DNA of 64,000 nt from contig NZ_JACVPX010000001.1 of the NCBI RefSeq assembly GCF_018881655.1, forward strand, positions 124,001-188,000, read 5' to 3'. This document shows, one piece after another, positions 43,677 to 52,453 of the stretch. Under the pieces are notes generated by a model. The model was given only the letters and a program-made list of their open reading frames with translations, did no database searches and was not told where the DNA came from. The stretch is from Polynucleobacter sp. Tro8-14-1 (lineage in GTDB: Bacteria > Pseudomonadota > Gammaproteobacteria > Burkholderiales > Burkholderiaceae). Position 1 is the first letter of the stretch. Each line of letters begins with the position of its first letter. The position numbers and the translations under genes are program-made.

Positions 43677-43885
43677 AAAGTTAGTATGCATAAATTTTCT
43701 TTGGTAATTAATGCGCTACTCATAAGCCCAGCATCAAAATTGGATTGAGGTGATCTCATTTGTTGAATAATGCCGAAGATAACTCACCGAATGATGTTAG
43801 CTAAGGCTGAGTAGGGTAGGCTTTTGGCGCTTGCTGTTGAAAAATTACGCAACAAAAAGCCGAATATAGGAGAGTGTTTAAGGTG

Positions 43886-44689
43886 TTAATCTAAATACAA
43901 CATCTCAAATACGGGTACGGTGACTGAAGCCCCTGTAACCAAAGGTAAATCTTTGTTTCCCACATATTTTCCTACCAGTCTTAAGCCAACCCCTACCCTA
44001 GCGGTGTTTTGATAACTAGCCTGAAAAGCTGGCGGGACTAAAACAACAAACCTTGTATTAAAAGGCATTGAGCCAATGACTTGCGCTGGGACAAAAGTGG
44101 CGATAAAGGTCGTACTTGTATATTTTTCTAAAAAGCCATCAATGCTGTAATTTTTCCCATCAGGTTTGATTTTTGGGTTTGTGATTAATGATCGACCATT
44201 TGAGGCATTAAATTTAACTTCGGCATCTCGTAAGTTATTCACCTTTATGGTGCCAGACTTCAGGCCTTGAACCCGAGAATCATCCATTGGATTTGTTGAT
44301 GAGATTGAAGATACTGTTGCAGAAGGGGTTTGCTGATTTCGTTGCGATTCACGGATTTGTGCGAGATTTCGCTCCTGTTCGTCTTTGAGAAGCTTTTCAC
44401 AGTCATACATGCCATTTGCAATAAGTTTATAGATCCCATGCCTATGGCATGCTTCAAGGCCTGCTGCATCATCATCTGCTGTAGACAGCTTTGGTGATTC
44501 AGTAGTCTCCATCTTAAGAGGGTAGGGTGAGGTCTGCTGCTCAGCAGGAGGTGTCCTTGTTGCTGGGGGTTCGACATAAAGCATCTTATTCATTCTCTCG
44601 ATGATCTCTTTGGGGTTTCCCTCATCGATATCTTGTCCATGAGCATGTGCAAGCCAAAACATTGCTGAAAAACAAACAATCCATTTCAT
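43886..44689 (-). CDS. Hypothetical secreted protein
   Basis: 267 residues from the ATG at 44687-44689 (MKWIVCFSAMFWLAHAHG), preceded by AAGGA; the open frame runs 25 codons further up into the neighbour but lacks a signal peptide there. Signal cleavage near HAHGQ. Then a Pro/Gln-rich linker, a segment with two Cys (LEACHRHGIYKLIANGMYDCEK), and a beta-rich domain (TTFIATFVPAQVIGSMPFNTRFVVLVP) of unknown family. One base separates it from the membrane gene upstream, so they form a pair. Confidence 0.62.
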   Translation of the reverse strand: MKWIVCFSAMFWLAHAHGQDIDEGNPKEIIERMNKMLYVEPPATRTPPAEQQTSPYPLKMETTESPKLSTADDDAAGLEACHRHGIYKLIANGMYDCEKLLKDEQERNLAQIRESQRNQQTPSATVSSISSTNPMDDSRVQGLKSGTIKVNNLRDAEVKFNASNGRSLITNPKIKPDGKNYSIDGFLEKYTSTTFIATFVPAQVIGSMPFNTRFVVLVPPAFQASYQNTARVGVGLRLVGKYVGNKDLPLVTGASVTVPVFEMLYLD

Positions 44690-44690
44690 T

Positions 44691-45407
44691 TTAATAATCC
44701 TTAAATGATTTGGAGGTACATTGGTGCCAATCATATTGAGCTCTGGACTGACCCTCCATTCCAAAGCAGATTCCAGCGCTATTTAATTTTTTTCTAATAT
44801 CGGCATCCCAATAATTTTCAGGATTTTGACGAACTCCATCGAGCCATTTTTTGATTAGCTCTTGATTTTCTATGGAGAATTTTGAGTAATCACTTTTACT
44901 CTCTGAGCTTTGTCGCAAAGGAGGGGTGAAGGGGTCACCATATTTCCCTGATGGGTTATTCGTTAAATCCCCCGAATAAACCATGAGTAAATCAAGCCCT
45001 TGGTTCAATGGTCGATGCTGAAAGAATATAAAGCCAACTTTATTTTCCGCTTGCAGCTGATTTATTCTGGCTAAATCAGGATCTGATATGTGAACCTCAA
45101 GTCCCCCCTTCCATTCTTGACAGCCTACCTCTTTAATTTTTTCAGAGCGGTTAGTGAAGGAGGTGGCAATTTCAAACAGTCTTTTTGGGCTTTGACTTAA
45201 ATTTTTGTTAGCAAGCAGCTCCATTGGACAAACCATTGCGCCATGATTATCCCCAACTTGCTGCGTGTAAATTGGGAGTGAAGTGTCAAGTTGAGGCTTT
45301 TGATCTTTGTATACGGGTTGGTTATTTGATTTGAGTGTGGAGAGCCAATAAATTCCAGACGCTAGTGCAATGGCAACTAAAAAGTACTTAATGAGGCGTT
45401 CTTTCAA
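44691..45407 (-). CDS. Hypothetical membrane-anchored protein
   Basis: 238 residues with one N-terminal membrane helix (KYFLVAIALASGIYWLSTL), the rest probably periplasmic. Four cysteines (MVCPM, VGCQEW, GICFGM, HQCTSK) could make two disulfides. PENYWDADIRKKLNSAGICF near the end looks conserved. It resembles none of the families I know with certainty. Co-transcribed with the secreted protein downstream, and together they look like envelope cargo of element B. Confidence 0.62.
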   Translation of the reverse strand: MKERLIKYFLVAIALASGIYWLSTLKSNNQPVYKDQKPQLDTSLPIYTQQVGDNHGAMVCPMELLANKNLSQSPKRLFEIATSFTNRSEKIKEVGCQEWKGGLEVHISDPDLARINQLQAENKVGFIFFQHRPLNQGLDLLMVYSGDLTNNPSGKYGDPFTPPLRQSSESKSDYSKFSIENQELIKKWLDGVRQNPENYWDADIRKKLNSAGICFGMEGQSRAQYDWHQCTSKSFKDY

Positions 45408-45496
45408 AATTGCTCCCTTTAGACATCGTTTATGAGGTCACTCACTAATCCAATGAAGCTAGCAAGGCAATCTTCTTGGGATTATTGGCGGTCTAT

Positions 45497-45569
45497 TTGA
45501 CAACCTTGTTGTGCTCGATTTAGATAGTGGATATCTTCTAGATATGTATCTAATTCCTACTATAGTGGG
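45497..45569 (+). promoter_or_regulatory. Promoter/operator region of the XRE regulator
   Basis: TTGACA at 45497-45502 with TAGATA 18 bp on (45521-45526) is a fair sigma-70 promoter. Dyads ATATCT-TCT-AGATAT (45531-45545) and CCTACTA-TAGTGGG (45556-45569, 6 of 7 pairs) lie between it and the regulator start, as expected for autoregulation. Confidence 0.5.
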
Positions 45570-45619
45570 AAGACTTATGGGAGTCAAAAACCAACAATTC
45601 CCCCTCAACAGGGGAAAAG

Positions 45620-45847
45620 ATGGAAGTTTCAGCAGCTTTTGGGGTTGTAATAAGAAGGCTGAGAATTGCTAAAGGACTGACGCAAGAGCAATTAGGTTTT
45701 GAAGCAGGCCTCAGGCGCACATTCGTTAGTTCTTTAGAGCTAGGTCAAAAAGAGCCTTCGCTAACAACGATTTTCAAATTGTCTAGTGCGCTTAAATTTG
45801 ATGTTGCTGAGTTACTTAGGTTGGTTGAAAAAGAGCTCGCTCAATAA
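45620..45847 (+). CDS. XRE-family helix-turn-helix regulator
   Basis: 75-residue single-domain Cro/C1-type protein. FGVVIRRLRIAKGLTQEQLG, then FVSSLELGQKEPSLTTIFKL form the five-helix HTH. Too short for a sensor or protease-sensitive domain. Probably controls element B genes; likely targets are the dyads directly upstream and the GAAC-N4-GTTC dyad downstream. Confidence 0.87.
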   Translation: MEVSAAFGVVIRRLRIAKGLTQEQLGFEAGLRRTFVSSLELGQKEPSLTTIFKLSSALKFDVAELLRLVEKELAQ

Positions 45848-45909
45848 GGCTCATTTGGCATCCATTGGCTAGCTTGATGAAATGCTTGAGAGCATATTTC
45901 TCTATTGGG

Positions 45910-45974
45910 TTTCCGAACAACTGTTCTATATAACCAAATGGCTATGCGACAGTTTTGAAATCATTTCCGAACAG
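45910..45974. promoter_or_regulatory. Repeated TTTCCGAACA with GAAC-N4-GTTC dyad
   Basis: TTTCCGAACA occurs at 45910-45919 and 45964-45973. The first is part of GAACAACTGTTC (45915-45926), a GAAC-N4-GTTC dyad; the second extends to a weaker AACAGCGTTGTT. They lie before the 64-residue gene and after the XRE gene. Confidence 0.45.
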
Positions 45975-46030
45975 CGTTGTTGAATCGACACTTATGCCTT
46001 TTAGGGGTAACCTTAAAGCAGGGAGGTGTT

Positions 46031-46225
46031 ATGCCTAAAAAAATGAGTTTTGAAGATGCTAAGGCTGCATGGCTGAAAGAATTTGTTAAGGGAAGAAGCT
46101 GGGCTCAGATGATGGATGATCGTGATGCCGAGATGGATGCCAAGGCTATTGCGTCAATGACTCCTGAATACCTTGCTATCTGGAAAAGGGCAGCCAAAGA
46201 GACTGAAGCTGAAAATAATCAGTGA
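46031..46225 (+). CDS. Small hypothetical protein
   Basis: 64 residues from the ATG at 46031 (MPKKMSFEDAKAAW) with a strong AGGGAGG 6-12 nt before it; a longer frame from 45977 has no such site. Acidic, helical, with two Trp-Lys motifs; no family recognised. Last gene before the right end of element B. Confidence 0.6.
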   Translation: MPKKMSFEDAKAAWLKEFVKGRSWAQMMDDRDAEMDAKAIASMTPEYLAIWKRAAKETEAENNQ

Positions 46226-46287
46226 TAATGGGGTCGCAAATAAACAACGCCTCAAAAACCCAGTTTTAGAGGGGGGACATTGAGGAT

Positions 46288-46308
46288 TGTGAGTAACTTT
46301 GTGAGTAA
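46288..46308 (+). repeat. Right arm-site repeats of element B (2x TGTGAGTAA)
   Basis: Copies at 46288-46296 and 46300-46308, same orientation as the direct copies at 41077-41117; 64-84 bp before the right att remnant. Confidence 0.65.
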
Positions 46309-46371
46309 TAAATTAAGGGGTGAGTTAAGACAGTCATATAAATCAATGGGTTATAAGCTCAATATGAATGT

Positions 46372-46385
46372 CTGATTCGCCACCA
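46372..46385 (+). repeat. attR remnant of element B (14 bp)
   Basis: CTGATTCGCCACCA equals the last 14 nt of tRNA-Met (31901-31914). Upstream sequence no longer matches, so only the acceptor end of the target is left. Confidence 0.8.
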
Positions 46386-46390
46386 AATCT

Positions 46391-46423
46391 AAAGGCCATT
46401 GCCCCTCGGCAGTGGCCTTTTTC
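46391..46423 (+). terminator. Probable native tRNA-Met terminator, displaced
   Basis: AAAGGCCA ... TGGCCTTT with an inner GCC/GGC pair and T-run. It follows the distal att directly, so it was most likely behind the tRNA before integration. Confidence 0.85.
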
Positions 46424-46439
46424 TTAGGTTGCTAGGTAT

Positions 46440-46982
46440 ATGGCTAAATTTTGGAACTTTGTTATTTTCCAGCTTGGTTGGTTTGCCTGTGTATTGGGCG
46501 CAGCCAATAAAGACGTGCTTTGGGCGGTAGTTGCTACCCTAGCCTATATTGCTTTCCACGCCTGGCGTTCACCTTCTCCCAAAACAGAAATCAGTCTTTT
46601 ATTGAAAGCCTTTGTTTTTGGTTTGGTGGCCGATACTCTCATCATGCATCTGGGCTACCTGGATTTTCGGAATGATTGGCCTTCACCGTATTTATCGCCT
46701 CTCTGGATGTGGGTCTTGTGGGTTTTGGTGGCAACCACCATTAATGGCTCCTTGACCTGGTTGCGCGGCAGACCTGTTTTAGGGGCTATTTTAGGTGGCA
46801 TTGCTGGTCCGATGTCCTATGAGGCTGGTATTCGCATGGGGGCCGGATCCTGGGTTCCTGGTAGCGAAGTCACTGGATTTATCCTGGTAGGGGTGGTTTG
46901 GGCCTTCGCTATACCCCTCTTTTTCTATTGGGACCGAGTCAATCAAGTGCAGCCTAGTCAAAAATCCGTAAATTCAGTTTAA
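46440..46982 (+). CDS. DUF2878-family inner-membrane protein
   Basis: 180 residues with about five to six transmembrane helices. FQLGWFACVLGAANKDVLWA, GLVADTLIMHLGYLDF and MWVLWVLVATTINGSLTWL fit DUF2878, a membrane family of unknown function. First core gene after the tandem elements, upstream of recA on the same strand. Confidence 0.75.
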   Translation: MAKFWNFVIFQLGWFACVLGAANKDVLWAVVATLAYIAFHAWRSPSPKTEISLLLKAFVFGLVADTLIMHLGYLDFRNDWPSPYLSPLWMWVLWVLVATTINGSLTWLRGRPVLGAILGGIAGPMSYEAGIRMGAGSWVPGSEVTGFILVGVVWAFAIPLFFYWDRVNQVQPSQKSVNSV

Positions 46983-46999
46983 AAGACGCTTGCAAAGAC

Positions 47000-47019
47000 C
47001 ACTGTTTTTATATACAGTA
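47000..47019. promoter_or_regulatory. LexA (SOS) box before recA
   Basis: CACTGTTTTTATATACAGTA fits CTGT-N8-ACAG exactly and closely matches the enterobacterial LexA consensus. 71 bp before the recA start, so recA should be SOS-regulated. Confidence 0.85.
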
Positions 47020-47090
47020 ACTCCTAAGTTGTTACACAGTAGATAAAACTTCGGGAAAAAGCCCAGTACATAGCGAAAAGGGAATAAAAA

Positions 47091-48182
47091 ATGGCCTTGG
47101 ATAACAAAAAGCAATCAGCCTCTTCAGAATTTGAAGGAATGAGCGGAGACAAGCAAAAAGCATTAACTGCAGCACTGGCACAAATTGAGAAACAGTTTGG
47201 CAAAGGCTCAATCATGAGATTGGGCGATGCTGAGATTAGCCAAGACATTCAGGTGGTGTCTAGCGGTTCACTCGGATTAGATATTGCTCTTGGAGTTGGT
47301 GGTCTTGCGCGTGGTCGCGTGATTGAAATCTACGGCCCAGAATCTTCTGGCAAAACGACTTTGACATTACATGCGATTGCAGAAATGCAAAAGCTTGGCG
47401 GCACTTGCGCATTTATTGACGCAGAGCACGCTTTAGATGTGCAGTACGCATCACGTCTTGGCGTGGATGTAAATAATCTGTTGATCTCTCAACCGGACAC
47501 TGGTGAACAAGCATTAGAAATTGCAGATGCATTAGTTCGCTCAGGTTCTATTGATTTAATCGTCATCGACTCGGTTGCTGCTTTGGTTCCAAGGGCTGAG
47601 ATCGAAGGCGATATGGGTGACTCCTTACCAGGCTTGCAAGCCCGTTTGATGAGCCAGGCTTTGCGTAAATTGACTGGTGCTATCAAGCGCACCAACACTA
47701 CTGTGATCTTCATTAACCAGATTCGCATGAAGATTGGTGTGATGTTTGGTTCTCCAGAAACCACTACTGGTGGTAATGCGCTGAAGTTCTACGCCTCTAT
47801 GCGTTTAGATATCCGTCGTATTGGCAGTATCAAAAAAGGCGATGAGGTTGTTGGTAATGAAACCCGTGTGAAGGTTGTGAAGAACAAAGTTTCTCCTCCA
47901 TTCCGCGAAGCAATTTTTGACATCATGTATGGTGCTGGTATTTCTAGAGAAGGTGAAATTATTGATATGGGTGTCGAAGCTGACCTCGTTGAAAAGTCAG
48001 GCTCTTGGTATAGCTATAACGGTGATCGCATTGGTCAAGGTAAAGACAATGTGCGCGAGTTCTTAAAAGAGAACCCAGCCATTGCCAAAGATATCGAAGC
48101 AAGAATTCGCGAGAAATTGGGCGTTAAATCTGGTTCAGCAGTAGTAACGGATGTGCTGAGCGAGGAAGAAGAAGTCGAATAA
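47091..48182 (+). CDS. recA: RecA recombinase
   Basis: DNA strand-exchange ATPase and LexA co-protease. 363 residues. Walker [17 protein letters not shown], Walker [16 protein letters not shown] loop 1 [20 protein letters not shown], loop 2 [20 protein letters not shown], and an acidic C-terminal tail (LSEEEEVE). SOS box upstream; recX follows after 4 bp. Confidence 0.99.
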   Translation: MALDNKKQSASSEFEGMSGDKQKALTAALAQIEKQFGKGSIMRLGDAEISQDIQVVSSGSLGLDIALGVGGLARGRVIEIYGPESSGKTTLTLHAIAEMQKLGGTCAFIDAEHALDVQYASRLGVDVNNLLISQPDTGEQALEIADALVRSGSIDLIVIDSVAALVPRAEIEGDMGDSLPGLQARLMSQALRKLTGAIKRTNTTVIFINQIRMKIGVMFGSPETTTGGNALKFYASMRLDIRRIGSIKKGDEVVGNETRVKVVKNKVSPPFREAIFDIMYGAGISREGEIIDMGVEADLVEKSGSWYSYNGDRIGQGKDNVREFLKENPAIAKDIEARIREKLGVKSGSAVVTDVLSEEEEVE

Positions 48183-48186
48183 TTCA

Positions 48187-48708
48187 ATGCAAGAGTTAAG
48201 CAGTAATCAGAAGGTCAAACAAAGCCCGAGTCTCAAAGCTCGGGCTTTGCGCCTTTTGTCGCAGCGAGAATACAGTCGCAAAGGCTTAGCTGCAAAGTTG
48301 GCAGAATCAGAAGCGAGATGGGGCAAGTTAGGCGGCGAGCAGGCTGAGCAAACGCCTGAATCCAGAGATTCTCAGATTGAAGCGGTTTTGGACGACTTTG
48401 AGGCAAGAGGTTGGTTGTCTGATGAGCGTTTTGCTGAGGCGCTGGTTCGCCGCCGCAGTGAGCGCTACGGGATGAGGAAGATTGCTGATGAGCTCGATAG
48501 GGCTGGAGTGGACGCCAAAAAGTCCGCTGCACTCCTTGGGGTCTTAAAAGAGACCGAGTTTCAGCGTGCCTTTGATCTCTGGACCAGGAAATACGGTGTG
48601 CGCGCTCAGGACCAAAAGGAGCGAGCTAGGCAGTATCGCTTCTTGGCATCGAAGGGTTTTGGCTCCGAAGTGGTGGCAAAAGTGATTGGCGGACAGAGTC
48701 CGGATTAG
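48187..48708 (+). CDS. recX: RecX, modulator of RecA
   Basis: Inhibitor of RecA filament growth. 173 residues with the three-helix tandem repeats of the family: LKARALRLLSQREYSRKGLA, ARGWLSDERFAEALVRRRSERYG, and a last one QYRFLASKGFGSEVVAKVI. Slightly longer insert (EQAEQTPESRD) in the first repeat. Co-transcribed with recA. Confidence 0.93.
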   Translation: MQELSSNQKVKQSPSLKARALRLLSQREYSRKGLAAKLAESEARWGKLGGEQAEQTPESRDSQIEAVLDDFEARGWLSDERFAEALVRRRSERYGMRKIADELDRAGVDAKKSAALLGVLKETEFQRAFDLWTRKYGVRAQDQKERARQYRFLASKGFGSEVVAKVIGGQSPD

Positions 48709-48896
48709 GGCAATTACGGATCCGCAGAGGCTATTTGCGGCATTGCAGCATGCTAGACTAATGGAGTCGGTCAAGCCGTTCGCATTTATTCAAATTTGGC
48801 TAATTTAGCTATTTCTAGAGTAAGTATGAGATCAAGGCAACATCGGTTTAACTAATCCTCATCGCTTGCTAAAAAAGATACCGTTTCGGAGTAATT

Positions 48897-50066
48897 ATGA
48901 AAATTCACGAGTACCAAGGCAAAGAACTTCTTCGCCAATTTAATGTGCCAGTTCCTAACGGCATTCCTGCATTCAGTGTTGATGAGGCGGTGAAAGCTGC
49001 TGAAAAACTCGGTGGCCCTGTATGGGTTGTAAAGGCCCAGATTCATGCTGGTGGTCGTGGTAAAGGCGGCGGCGTGAAATTGGCAAGAAGCATGGATGAA
49101 GTGAAAAAATATGCTTCTGAAATTTTGGGCATGCAGCTCAAGACACATCAAACTGGGCCAGAAGGTCAAAAAGTAAATCGCCTTCTCATTGAAGATGGCG
49201 CTGACATTAAAAAAGAGTACTACTTCAGTATCGTTACAGACCGCGGAACACAGAAGAATGTGATCATGGCTTCTAGCGAAGGTGGTATGGATATTGAGGA
49301 AGTCGCTGAATCACATCCAGAAAAAATTATTAAAGTATTTGTTGACCCGATGGTTGGTTTGACTGATGCTGATTGCGATATCGTTGCTAAAGGCATCGGT
49401 GTCCCTGAAGCCTCTATTCCAATGGCTCGCGATGTATTTAAGAATTTGTACAAGACTTACTGGGATACCGATGCTTCATTGGTAGAAATCAACCCATTGA
49501 TTCTTGAAGGTAACGGCAAGATCAAGGCTTTGGACGCGAAGTTCAACTTTGATCCAAACGCATTGTTCCGTCATCCAGAAATCGTGGCTTACCGCGATAT
49601 CGATGAAGAAGATGCTGCTGAAATCGAAGCCTCTAAATTTGACCTCGCTTACATCTCATTGGACGGCAATATTGGTTGTTTAGTGAACGGTGCAGGCTTG
49701 GCGATGGCTACTATGGACACCATTAAGTTGTTCGGTGGCGAGCCAGCAAACTTCTTGGACGTTGGTGGTGGTGCGACAGCAGAGAAAGTAACCGAAGCAT
49801 TCAAGATCATGTTGAAGAACAAGAGCGTTGAAGCAATTTTGGTAAACATCTTCGGCGGCATTATGCGTTGCGACGTAATTGCTGACGGCGTTGTTACTGC
49901 ATGTAAAGCAGTTAACCTCACAGTGCCTTTGGTTGTGCGTATGAAGGGTACAAACGAAGAGCTAGGCAAGAAGATTCTTGCAGACTCTGGTTTGCCAATT
50001 ATTAGCGCCGATTCAATGGCTGAAGCTGCTACCAAGGTAGTTGCTGCTGTTGCCAAAAACAAATAA
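48897..50066 (+). CDS. sucC: Succinyl-CoA synthetase beta subunit
   Basis: ADP/GDP-forming succinate-CoA ligase subunit of the TCA cycle with the ATP-grasp domain. 389 residues. [15 protein letters not shown] start, [20 protein letters not shown] nucleotide-binding loop, LVEINPLIL, and the C-terminal ligase domain with [15 protein letters not shown]. 15 bp before sucD. 188-bp leader with possible promoter upstream. Confidence 0.98.
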   Translation: MKIHEYQGKELLRQFNVPVPNGIPAFSVDEAVKAAEKLGGPVWVVKAQIHAGGRGKGGGVKLARSMDEVKKYASEILGMQLKTHQTGPEGQKVNRLLIEDGADIKKEYYFSIVTDRGTQKNVIMASSEGGMDIEEVAESHPEKIIKVFVDPMVGLTDADCDIVAKGIGVPEASIPMARDVFKNLYKTYWDTDASLVEINPLILEGNGKIKALDAKFNFDPNALFRHPEIVAYRDIDEEDAAEIEASKFDLAYISLDGNIGCLVNGAGLAMATMDTIKLFGGEPANFLDVGGGATAEKVTEAFKIMLKNKSVEAILVNIFGGIMRCDVIADGVVTACKAVNLTVPLVVRMKGTNEELGKKILADSGLPIISADSMAEAATKVVAAVAKNK

Positions 50067-50081
50067 TCCAGGAATTTCAAT

Positions 50082-50975
50082 ATGTCTATTTTGATCAATA
50101 AAAACACCAAAGTCATTACACAAGGTATTACTGGTAAGACCGGTCAGTTCCATACTGAAAAATGTCAGGAATACGCAAACGGCAAAAACTGTTTTGTTGC
50201 TGGTGTAAATCCTAAAAAAGCGGGCGAGTCTATTTTCAATATTCCTATTTATGGAACTGTAAAAGAGGCTGCTCAGCAAACGGGTGCAACGACTTCTGTT
50301 ATCTATGTTCCGCCTCCTGGTGCTGCAGCTGCGATTTGGGAAGCTGTTGAAGCTGACCTTGACTTCGTAATCTGTATTACTGAAGGCATTCCAGTGCGCG
50401 ACATGCTTGAAGTGCGTAACAAGATGCATGCTAAAGAAGCTGCTGGTGGCAAGAAGACTTTATTGCTTGGCCCTAACTGCCCAGGCATCATCACTCCAGA
50501 TGAGCTGAAGATCGGCATCATGCCCGGCCATATTCATAAGAAGGGTCGCATTGGCGTTGTTAGCCGTTCCGGTACCTTGACTTACGAGGCGGTTGGTCAG
50601 TTGACAGCCATTGGCTTAGGTCAGTCCACAGCAGTTGGTATCGGTGGCGACCCAATCAATGGTCTGAAGCACATCGACATCATGAGAATGTTCAATGAAG
50701 ATCCAGAAACAGATGCTGTGATCATGATTGGTGAAATCGGCGGTCCAGACGAAGCAGAGGCTGCTCGCTGGTGCAAAGACAATATGAAGAAGCCAGTAGT
50801 TGGCTTTATTGCCGGCGTAACAGCGCCTCCAGGCAAGCGTATGGGTCACGCAGGTGCCTTGATCTCAGGCGGTGCTGATACTGCAGATGCTAAGCTTGCC
50901 GTTATGGAAGAGTGTGGTTTCAAGGTAACCAAGAACCCTTCAGAAATGGCTGCTTTGCTAAAGGCAATGTTGTAA
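50082..50975 (+). CDS. sucD: Succinyl-CoA synthetase alpha subunit
   Basis: CoA-binding subunit carrying the phosphorylated histidine. 297 residues. [20 protein letters not shown] at the start, [10 protein letters not shown], and the catalytic loop [10 protein letters not shown] (active-site His in MGHAG). Ends in front of a strong terminator; sucCD form a two-gene operon. Confidence 0.98.
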   Translation: MSILINKNTKVITQGITGKTGQFHTEKCQEYANGKNCFVAGVNPKKAGESIFNIPIYGTVKEAAQQTGATTSVIYVPPPGAAAAIWEAVEADLDFVICITEGIPVRDMLEVRNKMHAKEAAGGKKTLLLGPNCPGIITPDELKIGIMPGHIHKKGRIGVVSRSGTLTYEAVGQLTAIGLGQSTAVGIGGDPINGLKHIDIMRMFNEDPETDAVIMIGEIGGPDEAEAARWCKDNMKKPVVGFIAGVTAPPGKRMGHAGALISGGADTADAKLAVMEECGFKVTKNPSEMAALLKAML

Positions 50976-50989
50976 TTGGTAATGAGAAA

Positions 50990-51019
50990 AAGGATGCTGA
51001 TTAAACAGCATCCTTTTTT
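50990..51019 (+). terminator. Rho-independent terminator after sucD
   Basis: AAGGATGCTG (50990-50999), 6-nt loop, CAGCATCCTT (51006-51015) and T-run. 10-bp perfect stem, 14 bp after the sucD stop. Confidence 0.92.
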
Positions 51020-51065
51020 GTTGTATCAGTAGTTAAAACATAAAAATAACGCAGGGAGACAACTC

Positions 51066-51767
51066 ATGGATTTTTCAGTATTTTCAGGCCCTGCATTTTG
51101 GGCTGCACTTTTGTCAATCATTGTTGCCAACATCTTGTTATCTGGTGATAACGCAGTAGTGATTGCATTAGCATCACGCAATCTGCCAGCAAATCAACAA
51201 AAGAAAGCGATTTTTTGGGGTAGCGCAGCAGCCATTATTTTACGTGTTGTTTTGACGATCACTGCGGTACAACTCCTCAGCCTTCCTTATCTAAAAATCG
51301 TTGGCGCTATTTTGCTGGTCTACATTGGCGTGCAATTATTGGCTGATAGCGATGATGAGGCTGAGATGGATGGTCACTCCAATATTTGGGGTGCGATACG
51401 CACAATATTGGTAGCGGACTTAGTGATGAGTTTGGACAACGTTATTGCTGTAGCTGCCGCTGCTCAAAAGGGTCCTGAAGAAACTCGTTTAGCCCTTTTA
51501 ATCATTGGTCTTGGCCTGTCTATTCCATTGATCATCTTTGGTAGCACCATGCTTTTAAAGGTGATGGATCGTTTCCCGGTCATCATTACTTTGGGCGCTG
51601 GATTATTGGGTCTATTGGCTGGTGGTATGTTGGTGGAAGATCCGGCGATCAAGGATTCCATTCAAGGCGCGATGGAAGATGCTCATATGATTTTTGAGGG
51701 TATTGGAGTCGCTATTGTGATCTTGCTAGGCACCTATTTGAAGAAAAAGAATCAAGCTAACGCATAA
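51066..51767 (+). CDS. TerC-family integral membrane protein
   Basis: 233 residues, about seven transmembrane helices. The two TerC signatures with acidic intramembrane residues are NILLSGDNAVVIALASRNL near residue 22 and DLVMSLDNVIAVAAAA near residue 118. The family is associated with metal ion (Mn) export. GGGAG precedes the ATG. Own terminator. Confidence 0.88.
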   Translation: MDFSVFSGPAFWAALLSIIVANILLSGDNAVVIALASRNLPANQQKKAIFWGSAAAIILRVVLTITAVQLLSLPYLKIVGAILLVYIGVQLLADSDDEAEMDGHSNIWGAIRTILVADLVMSLDNVIAVAAAAQKGPEETRLALLIIGLGLSIPLIIFGSTMLLKVMDRFPVIITLGAGLLGLLAGGMLVEDPAIKDSIQGAMEDAHMIFEGIGVAIVILLGTYLKKKNQANA

Positions 51768-51793
51768 GCTTCTTCAACCTTCTTCTGAATCAG

Positions 51794-51823
51794 AAAAGCC
51801 AGCGATAAAAGCTGGCTTTTTTT
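51794..51823 (+). terminator. Rho-independent terminator after the terC-like gene
   Basis: AAAAGCCAGC (51794-51803), 7-nt loop, GCTGGCTTTT (51811-51820), T-run. Confidence 0.9.
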
Positions 51824-51894
51824 ACGACTAAGTTTCTTGAGGATTAAAGGCTTAGACTGGATGATGAGGCATTTGACCTCGGGAGCTAGAAAAT

Positions 51895-52416
51895 ATGCAG
51901 ATTAAAGACATTCAAGATATTCAAAATTCAGAAAACGATCCAGAAACAGGCTTTACCTTGATTGAGGTGATGGTGGTGGTAGCCATTATTGGCATTTTGG
52001 TTGCGGTAGCCGTTCCTCAGTATCAAGACTACATTGCTCGAAGCAGGGTTGTGGAAGGTATGAATTTATCCTCTAGCGCTAAGCTTGCTGTGACAGAGGC
52101 TTTTGCAAGTCGCGGCACAGTGCCCATGGATGATGCAACAAATGGGGCTTTTACTTTTACGGCAACACGTAGCGTCAAGTTAATTGAGATCACACCCTCG
52201 GGCGCAATTACGATTGACTATCAAGTCAGTGTGGCGCCTGAAGGAAAAAATACACTTCATCTAGTGCCAACTAACGAGCCTGATGCGAATTCTCCAAAGC
52301 CTATAGATCTATCTAAGCCGGAGGGGGCAACTTGGGCGGGTGGTTGGTCATGTAGGTCTACGGAGACTAATTTGATTTCTCAGTTATTGCCTTCGGAATG
52401 CAGAATAGGTAAATAA
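51895..52416 (+). CDS. Type IV pilin (prepilin with N-methylation motif)
   Basis: 173-residue prepilin. Leader of 19 residues ending in ETG, then the cleavage/methylation motif G/FTLIEVMVVVAIIGILVAVA and the long hydrophobic helix, then VPQYQDYIARSRVVEGM. The leader is long and Asp/Gln/Asn-rich (MQIKDIQDIQNSENDPETG), unlike the short basic PilA leaders. C-terminal disulfide pair WSCRSTE and SECRIG. No other pilus gene is near, so it may be an accessory or orphan major pilin. Confidence 0.88.
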   Translation: MQIKDIQDIQNSENDPETGFTLIEVMVVVAIIGILVAVAVPQYQDYIARSRVVEGMNLSSSAKLAVTEAFASRGTVPMDDATNGAFTFTATRSVKLIEITPSGAITIDYQVSVAPEGKNTLHLVPTNEPDANSPKPIDLSKPEGATWAGGWSCRSTETNLISQLLPSECRIGK

Positions 52417-52432
52417 TCAACTAAATAAAATG

Positions 52433-52453
52433 CCGCTCATGAAGCGGTTTTTT
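52433..52453. terminator. Terminator between pilin and DUF3443 gene
   Basis: CCGCT (52433-52437), loop CATGA, AGCGG (52443-52447), six T; A-rich on the other side, so it may serve both convergent genes. Confidence 0.75.

Larger units (their letters stand above)
40937..46385. mobile_element. Integrative element B, tandem behind element A
   Basis: Bounded by the 46-bp tRNA half at the left and a 14-bp remnant at 46372-46385 at the right. Gene content (P4-type integrase, AlpA-like, DUF1376-like, XRE regulator, secreted cargo) is that of a small satellite-like island. Composition is nearer to the host than element A, and the decayed right repeat suggests that it is the older insertion. Confidence 0.82.

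Noticed and set aside
43650..43706. Possible short frame starting MQNNQEAARKLV after the DUF1376-like gene
   Set aside because: It stops after about 18 codons; perhaps a remnant of a lost replication gene, but nothing supports it.
31838..46385. CRISPR array or prophage structural module
   Set aside because: No regularly spaced repeats with spacers and no capsid, portal or tail proteins were found in the accessory region.
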